64,000 nucleotides of DNA from Symbiodinium kawagutii (taxonomy: Eukaryota > Sar > Dinophyceae > Suessiales > Symbiodiniaceae): assembly GCA_009767595.1 (NCBI GenBank), contig VSDK01016626.1, positions 59,724-123,723 of the forward strand. The letters are read 5' to 3'. The translations under genes were made by a program, and so were the position numbers. A model generated the notes under the pieces. It ran no database searches, was not told the origin of the DNA, and saw only the letters and a list, made by a program, of their open reading frames with translations. Of this stretch, positions 25,498 to 37,829 are shown one piece after another. Position 1 is the first letter of the stretch; the number at the start of each line of letters is the position of its first letter.

Positions 25498-25596
25498 GGT
25501 GGTTTCTTAAAATAGTGAACCCCCCAATCATTCAATATTCACCATTTGTAGCCATCAACCATTCATTTTTGGGGTCCCCTGTTCTGAGACACCACC
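25498..25596. mobile_element. MITE-like element, 99 bp, with AGTT target duplication
   Basis: Imperfect terminal inverted repeats of about 30 bases start GGTGGTTTCTTAAAATAGTG at the left; the right end reads GGTGGTGTCTCAGAACAGGG on the opposite strand. Direct repeats AGTT flank it at 25494-25497 and 25597-25600. It is too short to encode a transposase, so it would be non-autonomous. A related copy is at 23335-23410. Confidence 0.7.
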
Positions 25597-25599
25597 AGT

Positions 25600-26875
25600 T
25601 GCGTAAACTTCAACCAGTGCCTGCAGCGACACTGCACCTGAAGGCTACACTTCGGCGGGCCTTTGAAGCCTTGGATTGATCCCGAGTGATGCTTGCCCGC
25701 TTACCCGAGTGACGTGAGAGACTCTTTGCCAGCTTGCTGCGTCACTCCCGACATGTTGAAATGCCTTTCATACACCTTTCATGTGCCTTTGATCTGGTTT
25801 TCATTCACATTTCAGAGATGGGGAGACTTCCGAATACAAAGTGCTCCAAAACGGTGCGCATCTCGTGACGCCAGGGACTCTACACAACCGGTTTGCATCC
25901 TCCCAAAGGTGCTCCCAACAGATCATTGCATGTTACTACCAGACCTTTTTGTCAACCTGTCCCTCTGACAATGCTGGAGAACAGATAGTGAAAATATATG
26001 TATATACATATATACATTTTTGATATATTTGAATACAACGATACACAAAACAGGCAGTGAATTCAGATTGAGATTGAGGACTTGAGGCGTTCCTAAACGT
26101 GTTCCTAGGGCGTTCCTATGTGTTGTCTTCGAAAGCTCAGGTGCGGGCACCGCCAGGAGGCAGCGGAGAGCAGAGCATGGGATTTCAGCACCATGTTAGC
26201 AGGTGCTCAACGCAAAGAGAAAAGAGGATAAACAGAATATCTGAGAATATCTGAGAATCAATACTGAAATAATCCTGAGAAACATTTTGCAAAGAAAATC
26301 ACACTGAGAATGTCTGAGAATCAAGCAAATATGAAAATATGAGAATCTCTTTATTGATTTTATTGTATGAAAACATGAGAATCAAAGCAAAGAGGACTCC
26401 GGACCCTTTAGCAGGCTGGGGCACAGATGCTGGCTACACTTTTCAGTGCAAGGCCAGTTGTCAAAGTCGTCCAAGTTGTCCATGGTCCCACTTTGAAACA
26501 TGTGGACTATGGATGACTATGAGATTTGAACATAAACAGTGAGACATCACAAAACACATTGAAATATTGGGTTTGAACGCAATGTTCTCAGGTCAAGGGA
26601 CACACCATTCGGCTGTTGAACTGCTCAAGCCTCTGGTGGGCAAGGGGCCTCAGACACCCCAGAGATAGCCCCAGCTGCGTGTGTCCCTGGTGGGCTGTAG
26701 CCCTGATCTCGTGAGGCCTTCTTGGGCGAAACCGAAGACTGTGCTTTGCAACCCTGGCCTTGTGCTGCACCTGCGCATGGCAGCATGAGCATGGAATGAT
26801 TAGATTCCAAAGGATTCCATGCTTATACATCTTGTATATGTAATACATTTTTGCTAGTCAGTTCCAGAAAAGTTT
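25600..26875. other. Mostly non-coding
   Basis: Repeated TCTGAGAAT words at 26235-26390. A minus-strand frame at 26628-26810 (KASRDQGYSPPGTHAAGAIS) could be an exon of the minus-strand gene that follows, but it was not joined. Confidence 0.4.
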
Positions 26876-27535
26876 TTAAGAAGACTGTTTGAGAGCCTTG
26901 GATTTCTCAGAACTGGGTGCCAATTTTTTCGCCATATCAGCCTCCTTGGGGACGTACCCTGCAAGAGGATGCGGAAAGTCGTGTTTGCGAATTGTCAGTT
27001 GAGGTTCGAGCATGAGCAAAACACGTAGAACACGGCATGAAAGGCTTTCATCTTCTTGCAGGAAACAAAACAAACACGTCAACTTGGAACCTTGTTTGGA
27101 TTTCCTGAAATAATGACACAAGCGAATGATTTCACCAACAGCTTTTACCTGCCACTCACATGCCAGGAAGGGCAGCATAGAAGGATGGCCAACTCAGCCA
27201 CGGGTCTGCATCACAGCTTCATGAGACCTCAAGCTTTCAGCTACCGTTGATATCCATTGACAATCTACAGATGCTGTACGCATCCTTATCCGTACGTATC
27301 CATGACCTGCACTGGAAGCTGAGACTGTGGTGACTTCAAGTACTGGAGCTCCTCTTGAGGCAGCTGGCGATAGCATTTCTGTGCCCATTGTGCAACACCT
27401 TTCTGTAAGATTAGATACATGGAAGAAGGCTGCGCTGAGAAGCTGAGAAACTCTGCGAACCAATCTGAAATCGGGGAAGTGGAAGTGCAGTGAGCCTATT
27501 CCGTCAACTGATTGGTTTTCTAGACGCACAGACAT
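26876..27535 (-). CDS. 3' end of a minus-strand gene, unrecognised protein
   Basis: Read on the minus strand. An upstream exon of about 27320-27440 encodes LLSAAFFHVSNLTERCCTMG and ends at VTTVSASSA before a GTCATG donor. A later exon follows a TGCAAG acceptor near 27056 and reads EDESLSCRVLRVLLMLEPQL, then TIRKHDFPHPLAGYVPKEAD. The frame closes after a basic Ser/Lys tail (SSEKSKALKQSS) at a stop at 26876. Exon joins between the two parts were not solved. No family is recognised. Confidence 0.45.
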
Positions 27536-28071
27536 CTAATCTCCATCGGTCAGGCATTCAACACACTGAATTGATGGTTCCTCCCACCAAAAATGATCAC
27601 AATTATGACAACAGTGCAATATCCTGGATTTGATTAAAGACGCCTGCCAGTTTTTGATCTGGTGCACTCCTGTTGGGCAATTGATGGGGAATATTCTGAT
27701 GCTGGAAGCAAATCCAGGTAGTCGGTCTGGAACACTTCCTTCGCTCCTTATCTTCGGACAACGTGAACCGATAGGATCTTCCTATTTTTCTAGCGCTCGT
27801 GGCTAGGAATCAATGACCAAGTCACCAGTCGCACGGGGCTTAGCATTACTTTGCATTCAATCTACAAGGGTTTTATGCTGCATGGCCAATATCCGCTGTT
27901 TTTCGAAAAATCATGATATCATGAAATGCTGAAATCAATTTACTACATACATGACAAGTTTTGTTTTAATCATTCGTAGATGCAGAGCTTGGATAGGAAC
28001 TAGAAGGGTAGGTCTAGAGGGCTGCTTGGTGCAGTCAGGCCTTGTAAAGATCATGTCAAGGTTGCAGGTTT

Positions 28072-28389
28072 GTGACTCGCTGCAAGGTCCCTGCGGGAGC
28101 ATCCCAGGATGCTTCCCAGGATGCTTCCAAGGATGCTTCCAACCCGGTGGAGCTGAACTCCCGCGACGGACGCGTCGAAAAAGAATACATTTGCCCCAGC
28201 TTTATTTGGTCAAAGAAGTGGCATACCTGGGGCATCCTGACATCCCTGATGTCGATGGCTCGCAGATGGGAAGAGCAAGAAAAGATAACCATGCAGGCAG
28301 AGACATTCCTCAGCAAGTTTCATTCGTTCTACAATCCAAGTGTACGCCTAACATATCTTTCGTATCTTGTCAAGTTCGCCTTCACCTAG
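28072..28389 (+). CDS. Probable exon with short repeats, unrecognised protein
   Basis: Starts over a ten-base tandem repeat (GGATGCTTCC, about 28098-28140) giving QDASQDASKDAS, then reads NSRDGRVEKEYICPSFIWSK and an aromatic/basic helix-like stretch (WHTWGILTSLMSMARRWEEQ). The frame closes at 28389. A second + frame is also open over the same bases, so the frame choice is uncertain. Confidence 0.4.
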   Translation: MTRCKVPAGASQDASQDASKDASNPVELNSRDGRVEKEYICPSFIWSKKWHTWGILTSLMSMARRWEEQEKITMQAETFLSKFHSFYNPSVRLTYLSYLVKFAFT

Positions 28390-28399
28390 ATTCAAACTT

Positions 28400-30056
28400 C
28401 GACATAGGCTACAGAAGTACGACAGTGAGTACACACAAACACACCCATACTTGAACATGGGGTGGATACGCTCTGTGTATTTGCATATGCTCATGAATGC
28501 ATGTTTCGCGAGTACCCATGCCCCAATTTGGAGAAACCTGATGAATTGGATTGCGGAATCAAGCGCCTTGACAAGTGCAATGTATCCAGACCTATTCTCT
28601 CGCTCATGATGTGAGAGTACAGCGAAGAGCTCAATTGTTTGCTGCTGCGTACTTTGTGCTTGGGACTCCTTGATGCCTGAGAAGTTGCGGCAGTTGAATG
28701 GAACATGCTGGTGCTAGATACATAGGACTTCTCACAGTGAGAACCTCTGAAGCAAACTTCGATTGGGCACAGCACCTTATCATTCTCCATGTCTGTTTCA
28801 ATTCCTGAAACAAAAACAATCCTAGGGATCCAAAAGGCATTCCCCTTTCTATTCAACGCAAACTGCCCAAACTGATTCATGCCGAGGAATGGATGCGCAG
28901 GCAGCTTTCAAACTTTGTCGTTTTGACCTCAGTCTTTGCGCTGGTGACTGGCTGCACGGGTCCGTCGAATTCAACAGATCCAGAACGCAGCACGTTACAT
29001 GTAGGAAGACGGAAAAAAGCCAGGGGATATATGAGGACATGACAGAACTATCTATTTTGCAATATGAATGGATGGCCGAAAAATGCTTTAATTGGACAAT
29101 GATATATGATAATATGCAGGACGATTAATCCCCCTAAAGTGCGTTTTTCATGAATGCAGATGGTTGTTTGGTTGACTTCTGACCACAAAACAAAGTGTTG
29201 TACACTCACAGCTGGAAAAAGCATTTTTTGCAAATCCCTGGAAAGTCTTTTACTTGACAGGATTTAGAAATGCCTACAGATGCTAATTTTTCTTGTACCT
29301 TCTTCCGATATGAAGCGGCGGTTCTAGGTTTCAGTCGATCCTTGAACACGGAAAACCAGGGAGAAATGCTTTCCGTTTTTCTCCGTTAGGTACAGTGCAA
29401 TTGCAAATGGTTGCTCTTTTCTTTTTCCTTCTTGCTATTCACCATGAGTTTCCCATCCCTTTGTCTTGCTGCAAGGCCGAATTGGGCGTTGGAAGCTGGC
29501 AGGACCAAGGGTCAGAGGGTAGGCAGCAATGCAGAAAAGGGATCTTCAGCAGCTGTGATTCACGGATTGTCAGATTTTAGACTCAAAACACTCAACTGAA
29601 TGTGAACACATATGAACACCAAAGGGCACACTTGAAAACTCGAATCAACATCGATCAAAGGCGTCTTCGCTGCTTGGAACACAAGTTTGCACTACAAAAA
29701 AGAGTAGCTTCGTGGTGATCAGAGCTTCTCAGACCGCGACACACACGCACACACAACACATATCACATATCCACATCCACCAGGATGTTTGTTTGCGGCT
29801 TTCGTGATAGTCGCTCTTGCGCGGCTCTTACTGGGGTCAGATGGATTGTTGCTCCAATTGCAGGGTTCTCATGAATCTCATTGGATCTCGACACCGAGGA
29901 GTTTTGCATTCCTAGCTCTGGTGCAGTGGCTTCATGTCAAAGTCTTGAGGCTACTGGCATTTCGACTTCTGACAGTGCCGGAAGGCGAACTACCGCAGTG
30001 ACTCTCAGAGGGCAGGAGGGATCCTAAGGGAAAAACTCCAGCAACCAGACCCTGAG
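28400..30056. other. No confident gene
   Basis: Open frames at 28491-28880 (minus), 28889-29128 (plus) and 29789-30001 (plus, hydrophobic) are not supported by splice-site pairs or by any family. Confidence 0.4.
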
Positions 30057-30375
30057 ATGCTTCAACCTGATGCCACAGTGGATCATAGCTCTGGGTGCAA
30101 GATCATTCGATCTGCTCCCCAAGGTATCAGAGGTCACCAAGGTGGTCAAAGCTGTCACCTTTCAGACACAAAGACGAAGACCTGCTCGCCTTTTAAGTTC
30201 AGGCGGTCACAAATCTTCAAACCACTTTCGTTTCAGCTTCTGCAGTCAGCTTTTGATTCAACTTTTGCAGTCAGATATAGCTTCTTCAGTTGAAGACAAG
30301 AGCGGACAGTTGCTTCAGCTGCACTTCACAGCTCAGGAGGTCCAGCTGGAACTGACACAGTTCACGTCTGCTTGA
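30057..30375 (+). CDS. Possible exon, unrecognised protein
   Basis: One frame reads MPQWIIALGARSFDLLPKVS, then EVTKVVKAVTFQTQRRRPAR, and later LQLHFTAQEVQLELTQF before a stop at 30375. The amphipathic, charged composition is protein-like. A second + frame is open over part of it. No family is recognised. Confidence 0.35.
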
Positions 30376-30967
30376 CGAGCGATGACCCGGATCTTCGCTC
30401 CGCTGCTGTCGTTGTCCGCTCCGTCTGCGGCTCGGGTCAAGCTAGCAGAAGTCACATGAAGTCAGACTCTCCGTCAAGGCTTATACCAACGCAGCCAACC
30501 CAGAAAGGCAGGAAATGAGCGGGGCTTCACACTGAAACTTCATGAAACTACCTACTACATTTACCATTTACATACCAAATCACAATTTATTTCCACCATC
30601 AACTTATTCAGTAGTTCACTCAAGATCAGACTTCCGACATCAGCGACATGGACTTCCAGCAACACATCGTTGAAGAACCCACAACAATTGGTGCACCTTG
30701 TTGCTGAAAGATGAAACCTGCACGACCTAAGCTTTTGATTTTGATGGCTTTGCTGAAGTCGTGAAGTTGACAAGTGCTGCCCCAGTGCTGCCCCAGTGCT
30801 GTCCCAGTGCTGCCAGGTTGCTCTTCCATTTTATCACCACCCCTGAGTTGGTGCGGGGCACAGACAAGTTCTGAGGCACAGTTTTCAAGCCCAGAACCTG
30901 AGAAATTCTGAGTTTGTTCGAGCACTGAAGTTGTGATGCATTTGGACCACCGCAACATTTCTTGCAG

Positions 30968-32241
30968 TGGAACATCAGTCGATTTGATTAGGAGAGCGGG
31001 ACTCAACGCCTTAGGCGTGCCCGCCATGGCATCTTTCGGTGTGCCGCCAGATCCTGCTCGGATCGCCAGCTACTTCCCTGGAATGTCAGCGAAAAGCTTC
31101 AGTCCAATTGGTGCAAGCGTGTGCTATCGCGAGAGCATCATGAAGGAGAACACGGCTCGAAGCGACGCGTTCGAGAGTGTCCAAAGGAGCCACAGAAGTC
31201 CTCAGAGCCATCTCCCATCATCTCCCTAACACGATAAGGAAATACCTCCATAAGCAAACCAAGCATCCTTTCAAAACCCGAGAAGGTAGTTGTCATATTT
31301 GTCACCAGACTTGCCTTCAAGATCCTTCAAGTTTTTTTACGATTCATTTTTTGCCCAAGTCATCCAAGTCTATTCAATCCCAGAGGTGCTTCAATTCAAC
31401 ATGCTGTGGAGGGAGACTTCAAGAAGCTAGAGACAAACATAGGTCATGAGATGTCATGAGTCATATGTCGATTCTATAGGTCTCAGACACTTGTCGAACA
31501 TGTCGCATTGGAGGCTTTCCGCAGCACATCAACGACAGCGACTGCAACTCGGCGAGAGGTTGCCTGGGCTGGGAAGCATCAACTCCGTGTACAGCGGCAT
31601 GGGCTGGACGCAAAGCTCAGTTGGACGTTGGCTTCCTCCCAGTGACTCGAGTTCGCAGTGGTGGGATGTGTCAAAAGCACAGCATGTCATGGCATGTCAA
31701 TGCAATTCGAACATATTCGAACAGAAATCATAGAGAACCGCTGCACCTTACGACCTCCAGATCTTGTTGTTCAGAAAACAGAGATGTCAGGCGCTCGGAT
31801 CAAAATGATTTTGAGGTTCTGGATTCGTTGGCGCTAGCGAGCAAGTTGATCGGCCTCCATCAGCACAAGCCGAGCTTCGACCTCCATCGGCACAAGCTGA
31901 GCTCAGACCTCCATCGGCACAAGCTGCACTTCAAGCCGCTTGCCAAAGCAATGCTCTAAACTCACAAGCTGCTTCTAAACTCAAAAAAGCCGAAGTAATT
32001 CTACGTGAAAGCCAAATCCACACTTCTTTTCTGATGTGATGGCAACCGGTAGCAACATTTGGCCACTCAGGCTTTGAATCCGCGTGCGGCGGAAGTGGCA
32101 GATATGTGGCGTACTAGCAGCTGGTCTGATTTTCGTCCAAGGACTGTCAGCACAAGCCTCAGAAGGCAGCGCGGCTTGGCTGAAACTGGTGGCGGCGAAA
32201 AGAAAAGTGCGCCCGAGGCTATGATTTCTGATGATTTCTGA
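30968..32241 (+). CDS. Multi-exon gene fragment, unrecognised protein with PPSAQAEL repeats
   Basis: Likely exons: 30968 to about 31180 (after CTTGCAG; reads GVPPDPARIASYFPGMSAKS and later NTARSDAFESVQRS); 31487-31649 (after TCTCAG; TLVEHVALEAF, then TATRREVAWAGKHQLRVQRH); 31816 to about 31990 (GSGFVGASEQVD, three PPSAQAEL-type repeats, then LKKAEVILRESQ); and about 32071-32241 (NPRAAEVADMWRTSSWSDFR). The joins between them were not solved, and alternative frames are open in the second exon. Composition (Ala/Gln/Arg-rich, low hydrophobicity) suggests a soluble or disordered protein. No family is recognised, and more than one gene could be present. Confidence 0.4.
31854..31934. repeat. 27-bp tandem repeat, three copies
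   Basis: Units at 31854-31880, 31881-31907 and 31908-31934, each close to CCTCCATCGGCACAAGC plus ten bases. The unit length is a multiple of three, and the repeat reads as PPSAQAEL-type octapeptide-plus-one units in the chosen frame. Confidence 0.9.
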
Positions 32242-32785
32242 TGATTTCTGGATATTCATGGATATTCTACTTACTGTACATTTACTATCTCTTACTGTAC
32301 TTGTTTGAGGATCCAGAGCCTAGAAATAGCCAAGCATAGGCTTCTCAACAGTTCGAACATGTGCGAATATGATTTAATTAGTCCCTGCATTTGAGTGCTG
32401 CAAGAGACTTGAGGTATGCTGTGGTATGATAATTGCAGCCAGCTGTTAGCTGATTGCCGACAAGTCAGTGATTGATAGTGATTCATGATCGTTTGGGCGG
32501 ATTTCTATCATCAATTCATCGATCATTATTGACCCTATGGTCCTAGGCAAAGCTGGACGTAGATCAGATCAAGAGTCTTCACCGTGCCTGCTGTCACTCC
32601 ACTTGTAGTTCTGAGGTGTTAGCGAATCAGAGCTAATCAGAATACGCTGTGGGGCGCCGGCAAGACGTGTAACGTGGCATCACTTACGGACACTATCTAA
32701 CTTGCTTGGATACTTGCGTGTTAAGTGCTTAGTTCTTGCAGGATTCCCCCAGCAATTTCAACTGTTGTGCATCTTTCAACCCTTT

Positions 32786-33307
32786 TCAAACTCGAACCAA
32801 TTGCTTCAGAGTTTTTTCCAAACTTAATTTCAAATTTCTTTGCATTTGGACATGTTGTCGATAGTTGTTGATCGCATTTTGGTTCCTATGAGGCCGAGGT
32901 TCAACGATAAGCCACCGTAATGCATCAGGATATTGAACTTTACATAACTTTACTGCTGTCTGCGTACTCAAAACTACACTTTCAATTGGATCAATTGCCT
33001 TCAAATCAATCGGAAGTGAGATGGAATGAGCATAGTTGGCCTTCACATTCCATTTTTGTCGCTGAGTCTGACGGTGACTTCGCCCCAAAAGCGCCGTGGT
33101 GTTGATGGCAGCTCGTCTGCTGCTCGAAGCGAGAGCATCCACATTTTTTGCACCGACTTGAACAGGTGACCGTAGGTGACCTTTCAGGTGACCTCTCGTG
33201 GTGTTTGTACAGGAACTCTTTGTTTGCTGTAGCACTGTAGCAGCAAGCCTTGGTATCCCAACGAAATGGCAATGTGATTCCTGAACTGTCCGTGTCCATG
33301 CTGGCAA
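32786..33307 (-). CDS. Possible minus-strand exon, long open frame, unrecognised
   Basis: An uninterrupted 173-codon frame on the minus strand, unusually long for this intron-rich window. It has basic and amphipathic segments (RSHRQTQRQKWNVK, DLKAIDPIESVVLSTQTAVK, LRWLIVEPRPHRNQN). The opposite strand is open for 61 codons over part of it. No domain is recognised; it may be chance or a fragment of a mobile element. Confidence 0.25.
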   Translation of the reverse strand: MPAWTRTVQESHCHFVGIPRLAATVLQQTKSSCTNTTRGHLKGHLRSPVQVGAKNVDALASSSRRAAINTTALLGRSHRQTQRQKWNVKANYAHSISLPIDLKAIDPIESVVLSTQTAVKLCKVQYPDALRWLIVEPRPHRNQNAINNYRQHVQMQRNLKLSLEKTLKQLVRV

Positions 33308-33309
33308 AG

Positions 33310-34580
33310 CCAGCCTGTTTTTAGGGCACCATCAAGACCTGCCGAAGTTGGATGTTTTGAGTCAGCTCAGAGTGAAATTTTTTTCTCAGCTTCTGCGGTT
33401 GCACACTGTGCTGGAGATTGAACAAGATGCGAAGAGACCTGTAGATCTTCATGCTGGCGTTGGAGGTCTGTAGGGATCTGTAGAGATCTGTAGAGTGTAA
33501 AGGAAGACCAGTGATCCGCAAGGGTTTTTCCAGTCCAAGGCTCCAACAGTCCGAGACCTCTTCAGTACCAGCCTCGGAAAAAACGCAGCCATGTGGATTT
33601 TGCACGTTGGCATGCAGGATGTTTGAGTTCACTGTTCATTTCCATTTGCTGACCTTTGCAGTACCTCCAAAATATTCCAAGATCACACAACTCATAGTCT
33701 CACTTACAAGACTTATGATACTTGTGGTGTTACTCTTCCAGGACTTATTTCACTTATTTCACTTATTTCCATATTTCAAATGACGAGGCGTGCATTTGGG
33801 GGATATCCCACTCCAGGCACTGGAGCCCTCACAGCTACAGTGTGCAGCCCCTCTTGAGAATTGCAGACAGAGACACATGTTTTTTGGACCTCAAGAGCAG
33901 AACAGATGATAATAAAAAAAACAATAATGATATCTTTTATTGGAAGAGCAGAACAGCTGTACTTGAGCAGGTGCATGCGGACCAGAGCGTTCAAGACCGA
34001 ATAGCGCCAGAAACACAGCGGTGCTACGCAGCATGGGGGGGCAAGTGTTGCTAAGCGTTGCCAATGTTCAGAAACGTGGGAAGTGCATGGAAGTGCAGTG
34101 ATGGGCAGTGCCCGCTGTGAGCTTTCAGGTCGTCTATACCCGGGCGTGCGAAGACAGCAAAGGCAGAGCTCCAAGAAGCCCTCACATCGACAGAGTCTGT
34201 GGAGGCGAGGGATGGTGTCTGGTCACTGAGGTTCGTAAAGGGCTCACCAGCATCTTCAACTTTGTGTTTGTGCCTTAGAGCTTTCCAGTGACAATCTTGT
34301 GATGCAACCGCTGTGCTGAGGCCGTTCTATTTGGACGAGTATGTTAGCAACTCCTGACGAGTTTTACTGCCTGAAAAGAGTGAATGTGAACGCTGTGAAC
34401 ATGTGCATGTGAACATGTGCTGTGGACATCTGTGGACATCTGTGGACGGCTGCATGACAGGAGTTGATGGCAAAGCTCCACCGCGGCCACTCTGCTTGCG
34501 AATTTCAGCGTCACCACTTTGGAGTTCTCAAAGCCTCGAAAACTTTCACTCACAGGGCCCATGTGGACTTAAAAAGGCAT
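33310..34580. other. No confident gene
   Basis: Overlapping open frames on both strands at 33321-33632, 33511-33783 and 33722-34174. None is recognised. Confidence 0.4.
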
Positions 34581-34584
34581 AAAG

Positions 34585-35065
34585 ATGTATCAAGAGGTAG
34601 AATTACACGTACATACATACCATACCATACTATTTCATACCATGCCGTACCGTACCGTACCGTATCATGCATACCATGCATACCATACATACCGTACCAT
34701 ACATCCATACATCCATACATCCATACATCCATACATCCATACATCCAGACATCCAGACATCCATACATCCATACATTCATCCATACATCCATACATCCAT
34801 ACATCCATACATCCATACATCCAGACATCCAGACATCCATACATCCATACATTCATCCATACATCCATACATCCATACATCCGTCCGTCCGTCCGTCCGT
34901 CCATGCATGCATGCATGCATGCATGCATGCATGCATGACAGACATACAGGCAGGCAGGCAGACAGGCAGACAGGCAGACTGACTGACAGACAGACATACA
35001 GATATGATATATATATATATATACATACAGATGCATATCTATATCTATATATATATAGATATATA
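34585..35065. repeat. Compound tetranucleotide repeat block
   Basis: Consecutive blocks of CATAC/CGTAC, then CATACATC and CATCCAGA units (34680-34880), CGTC (34881-34902), ATGC (34903-34936), CAGG/CAGA (34940-34996) and finally TATATA. Open frames on both strands (Cys/Met/Trp/Asp- or His/Pro/Ser/Ile-rich) are repeat artefacts. Confidence 0.95.
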
Positions 35066-36284
35066 ATATTTCATGAGTATAATTGAATATTCAGCAATAT
35101 CTCCAACAGGCTCTAACATGCTGTAAGATTGGCACGTAGGAATCCCCACTATGCGCTCTCCCACTATGCGCTCTTGAGGTTGATCTATTTGGATACTGAC
35201 ACAGTGATCATGGGTGACCTTGGTGAGCTGCAGGACAGAGCGGTCCGACACATGGACCAGCATAGGACTGACATGGACTGACCAACACAAAGTCTTATTC
35301 TTATTTCTTGTTTGATTCATTCATAAATTCACTTCTTATCTCTTTTAATTTCGTTTGTTTTTGTCTATCTTTATCAAAACCAGATCTTCAAGTTGCGAAA
35401 CTGGCCAGATTTACCCTGTCGAGTTCATCTTAGCATCAGATTCATCAAACAGCGGGTCTAAAGCAGCTCGCACCCTCACAGCTCAATTGACGTCAATACT
35501 TTGTGTCAGGGCATTTCAATGTGAATCTCTCACATTGAGACCACGCCATGAATCTTCAAATACTCAGAGAATTAAAGATCACCTCAGTTGAAAAAGGAAA
35601 GGAAGGAAAGGAGGGAAAGGAGGGAAAAGAGCCAGTGCCACCAGAGAGGACATGCACCTGCAGGGCCATTCTTGTGCTGCTGTGAAGTATTGCCACTTGG
35701 CTTTGCGATGCGCAGGTTTGATTTGGCTGAGACCAAAAATGCATAAAAAGCCTTGGTACTTTGGAGATTTTGGACACTTGTAGTTTTGGTGTTTGCAATT
35801 GCGTGACGCTTAGGACATCTGCGTCAGTTTGTGTATTTGATCATATTTTGCAATTTTTGAAAGCTAGATGCTTGAAATTTGACTTGCTCGAGGTTTGCAA
35901 CCTCTGGACAAATATGTTGACTTTGATGTGCTCCGAGCTTTGGCTGCAAACATGCTGGGGGTCAACATCTTTTGTCAGGCTATTGAAAGTCGTTGTCCCT
36001 GTAGGAGAGTTGGGCTTTGATGACTACAACCCGAAGGCTGGATATACTGCGGCTAGACTGGTTCCAGTTTTGGACCACACATAGCTGCCGGCGTTGTGAT
36101 TTCAACAAATAGATTCTGGCTCTCTCACCTTCAAGCTTCCACCTTTCCTGTGCCCTCCTCGAGTCTCTCAGCTCTCTTGGCTGGCTCCAATATGCTGCGG
36201 TCAGTCTTTCTCCCAAACAGAAACCACAAAAGGAAGCACTGCTCTCACTGGGAAAGTGTCACGATGTGTCACGCAATCTCTGTG

Positions 36285-36451
36285 TGAAATACAGCAATGC
36301 AGCACGCACAGAGGGCCTTACAGAAGATGTGCCATGATACAGCAAGATCTTGGCGACAGGCCTGCATTGCCAACAGAGGGTTGCTCGTCATTGATGCGAA
36401 GAGATGGAAGCAACTCAAGATCACGGAATCAATCGAAACATGGTGCCTTTG
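36285..36451 (+). CDS. Probable exon, unrecognised protein
   Basis: One + frame reads MQHAQRALQKMCHDTARSWR, then QACIANRGLLVIDAKRWKQL and KITESIETW, a basic helical stretch with clear coding character. The splice sites were not fixed. A second + frame is open over the same bases. No family is recognised. Confidence 0.4.
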
Positions 36452-36829
36452 CTGAATTCGCCACAAGAAGTAGCCTGTGGACACTCGAGCTACTAGGTAC
36501 CAAAATGAAGTCGTTAAACCGTGAAACTTCAGGATGAGAAGATATGCCGACTCGAAAAGGATTCTTTGGAAAAGTGGAATGCCCGACGCCTGGTGGTGCC
36601 CAACATGCCTAGCAATCACTGTGATTGCGGCTAGCTAAGGTCTCAACCGCCCTGGCTTCTTGCCATGAAAGATGACTTTTTGGATTTGGGAGATGAGCCG
36701 GACTCCCAGATGCTCTGACAGCATAGTTTCATGGTAGCCAAATTCACAGCAGCTCTTTTCGAAGTTTCGCATTGCAGTGTATCAGTGTATACATGTGTGT
36801 GTACGAGTCTCATTCAGCGTCATTGTTCC

Positions 36830-37453
36830 CTTGCATAGGTGGAACTGCAATTCGCTGGGTCGTGACAAAATGCCATATGCAGAGGCAATCTTGCAGCATT
36901 CAAAATTTCTTTGGCTAAAAGTGACAAGTTGCAGCAAAGTTATCAGCGAAGGCTTTGTTTTTGCGGGAGAACGGCTTCGACCACGTGGTGCCACCTCTTG
37001 GTTGCAAACACCATGTGCACGGACAATGACTGTGAATCCTTTGACTACAACATAACACTACCTTCATTTACCTTCTTATCACGCTTCCTTTTCTATCTTT
37101 TGCTCGTAATTCTTGTACGCGCTGCACGATGCATGGGTTCTTGCTTTTTGGGAAATAGCCAGGCAGTTCGCAAAATCGGAGCTGTTTTCAGTGATGATGG
37201 TGGTGTGGACCCGTATGTGGTGTCGCTTCCTCAGACTTTGGAAAATCAGAGAGATTTGTTTTGGCTCATTGCTTCTTATAAATACATTCCAACACTCATC
37301 CTTGCTTGCAATCTGACCAGGATGTGCTCTGACAAGGGCAAGATGCTACATTTCAATGGTGGGGTCAGAGCCACAGCTGTAAGCTGCAGTCTGCAGTCTG
37401 TACTGAAAGCTCTACTCAGACGAAATCAATATCGAAAGGCATCTGACGACTAA
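36830..37453 (+). other. Open region with several competing frames
   Basis: A 180-codon frame (36911-37453) and two shorter ones overlap. Exon-like pieces include LHDAWVLAFWEIARQFAKSE near 37115-37190. No single gene model could be chosen. A GACTAAACAG-type short repeat follows at 37464-37530. Confidence 0.3.
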
Positions 37454-37748
37454 GCCGACAATCTAGAAGACTAAACAGGACTAAACAGGACACAACAGGA
37501 CTAAACACGACAAAGATGGACTAAGATCGACTGACGATTCGCACTTCATAACTTTCATGAACTTCGTGCTGATTCAGCGAGGTGAAGCCCTGGACCTGGC
37601 AGACATACTATGCAGATCACAAGCTGCCTCTTTGCGTAGCCTGGTGCACTTTTTGGACACTCACGACATCTCACGACTCACTTAGTATCTCTCAGTTTTC
37701 ACATCTCATAGCTCTGCCATACTAGCGGCTAGTGCGTTCACTTCCAAG

Positions 37749-37829
37749 GCTCTTCCGGAAAATATGCCCGAGAACTTTAACTTCGACTCTGTGGTGCAGG
37801 CTCTGCACACAATCGACGAGTTTGACATA
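37749..37829 (+). CDS. Probable internal exon, unrecognised protein
   Basis: 81 bases between a CCAAG acceptor and a GTTTGA donor, phase 0 at both ends. It encodes ALPENMPENFNFDSVVQ and ALHTIDEFDI. Acidic and protein-like; the family is not recognised. Confidence 0.45.

Noticed and set aside
34550..35086. Long ORFs on both strands over the tetranucleotide block
   Set aside because: All are simple-repeat translations.
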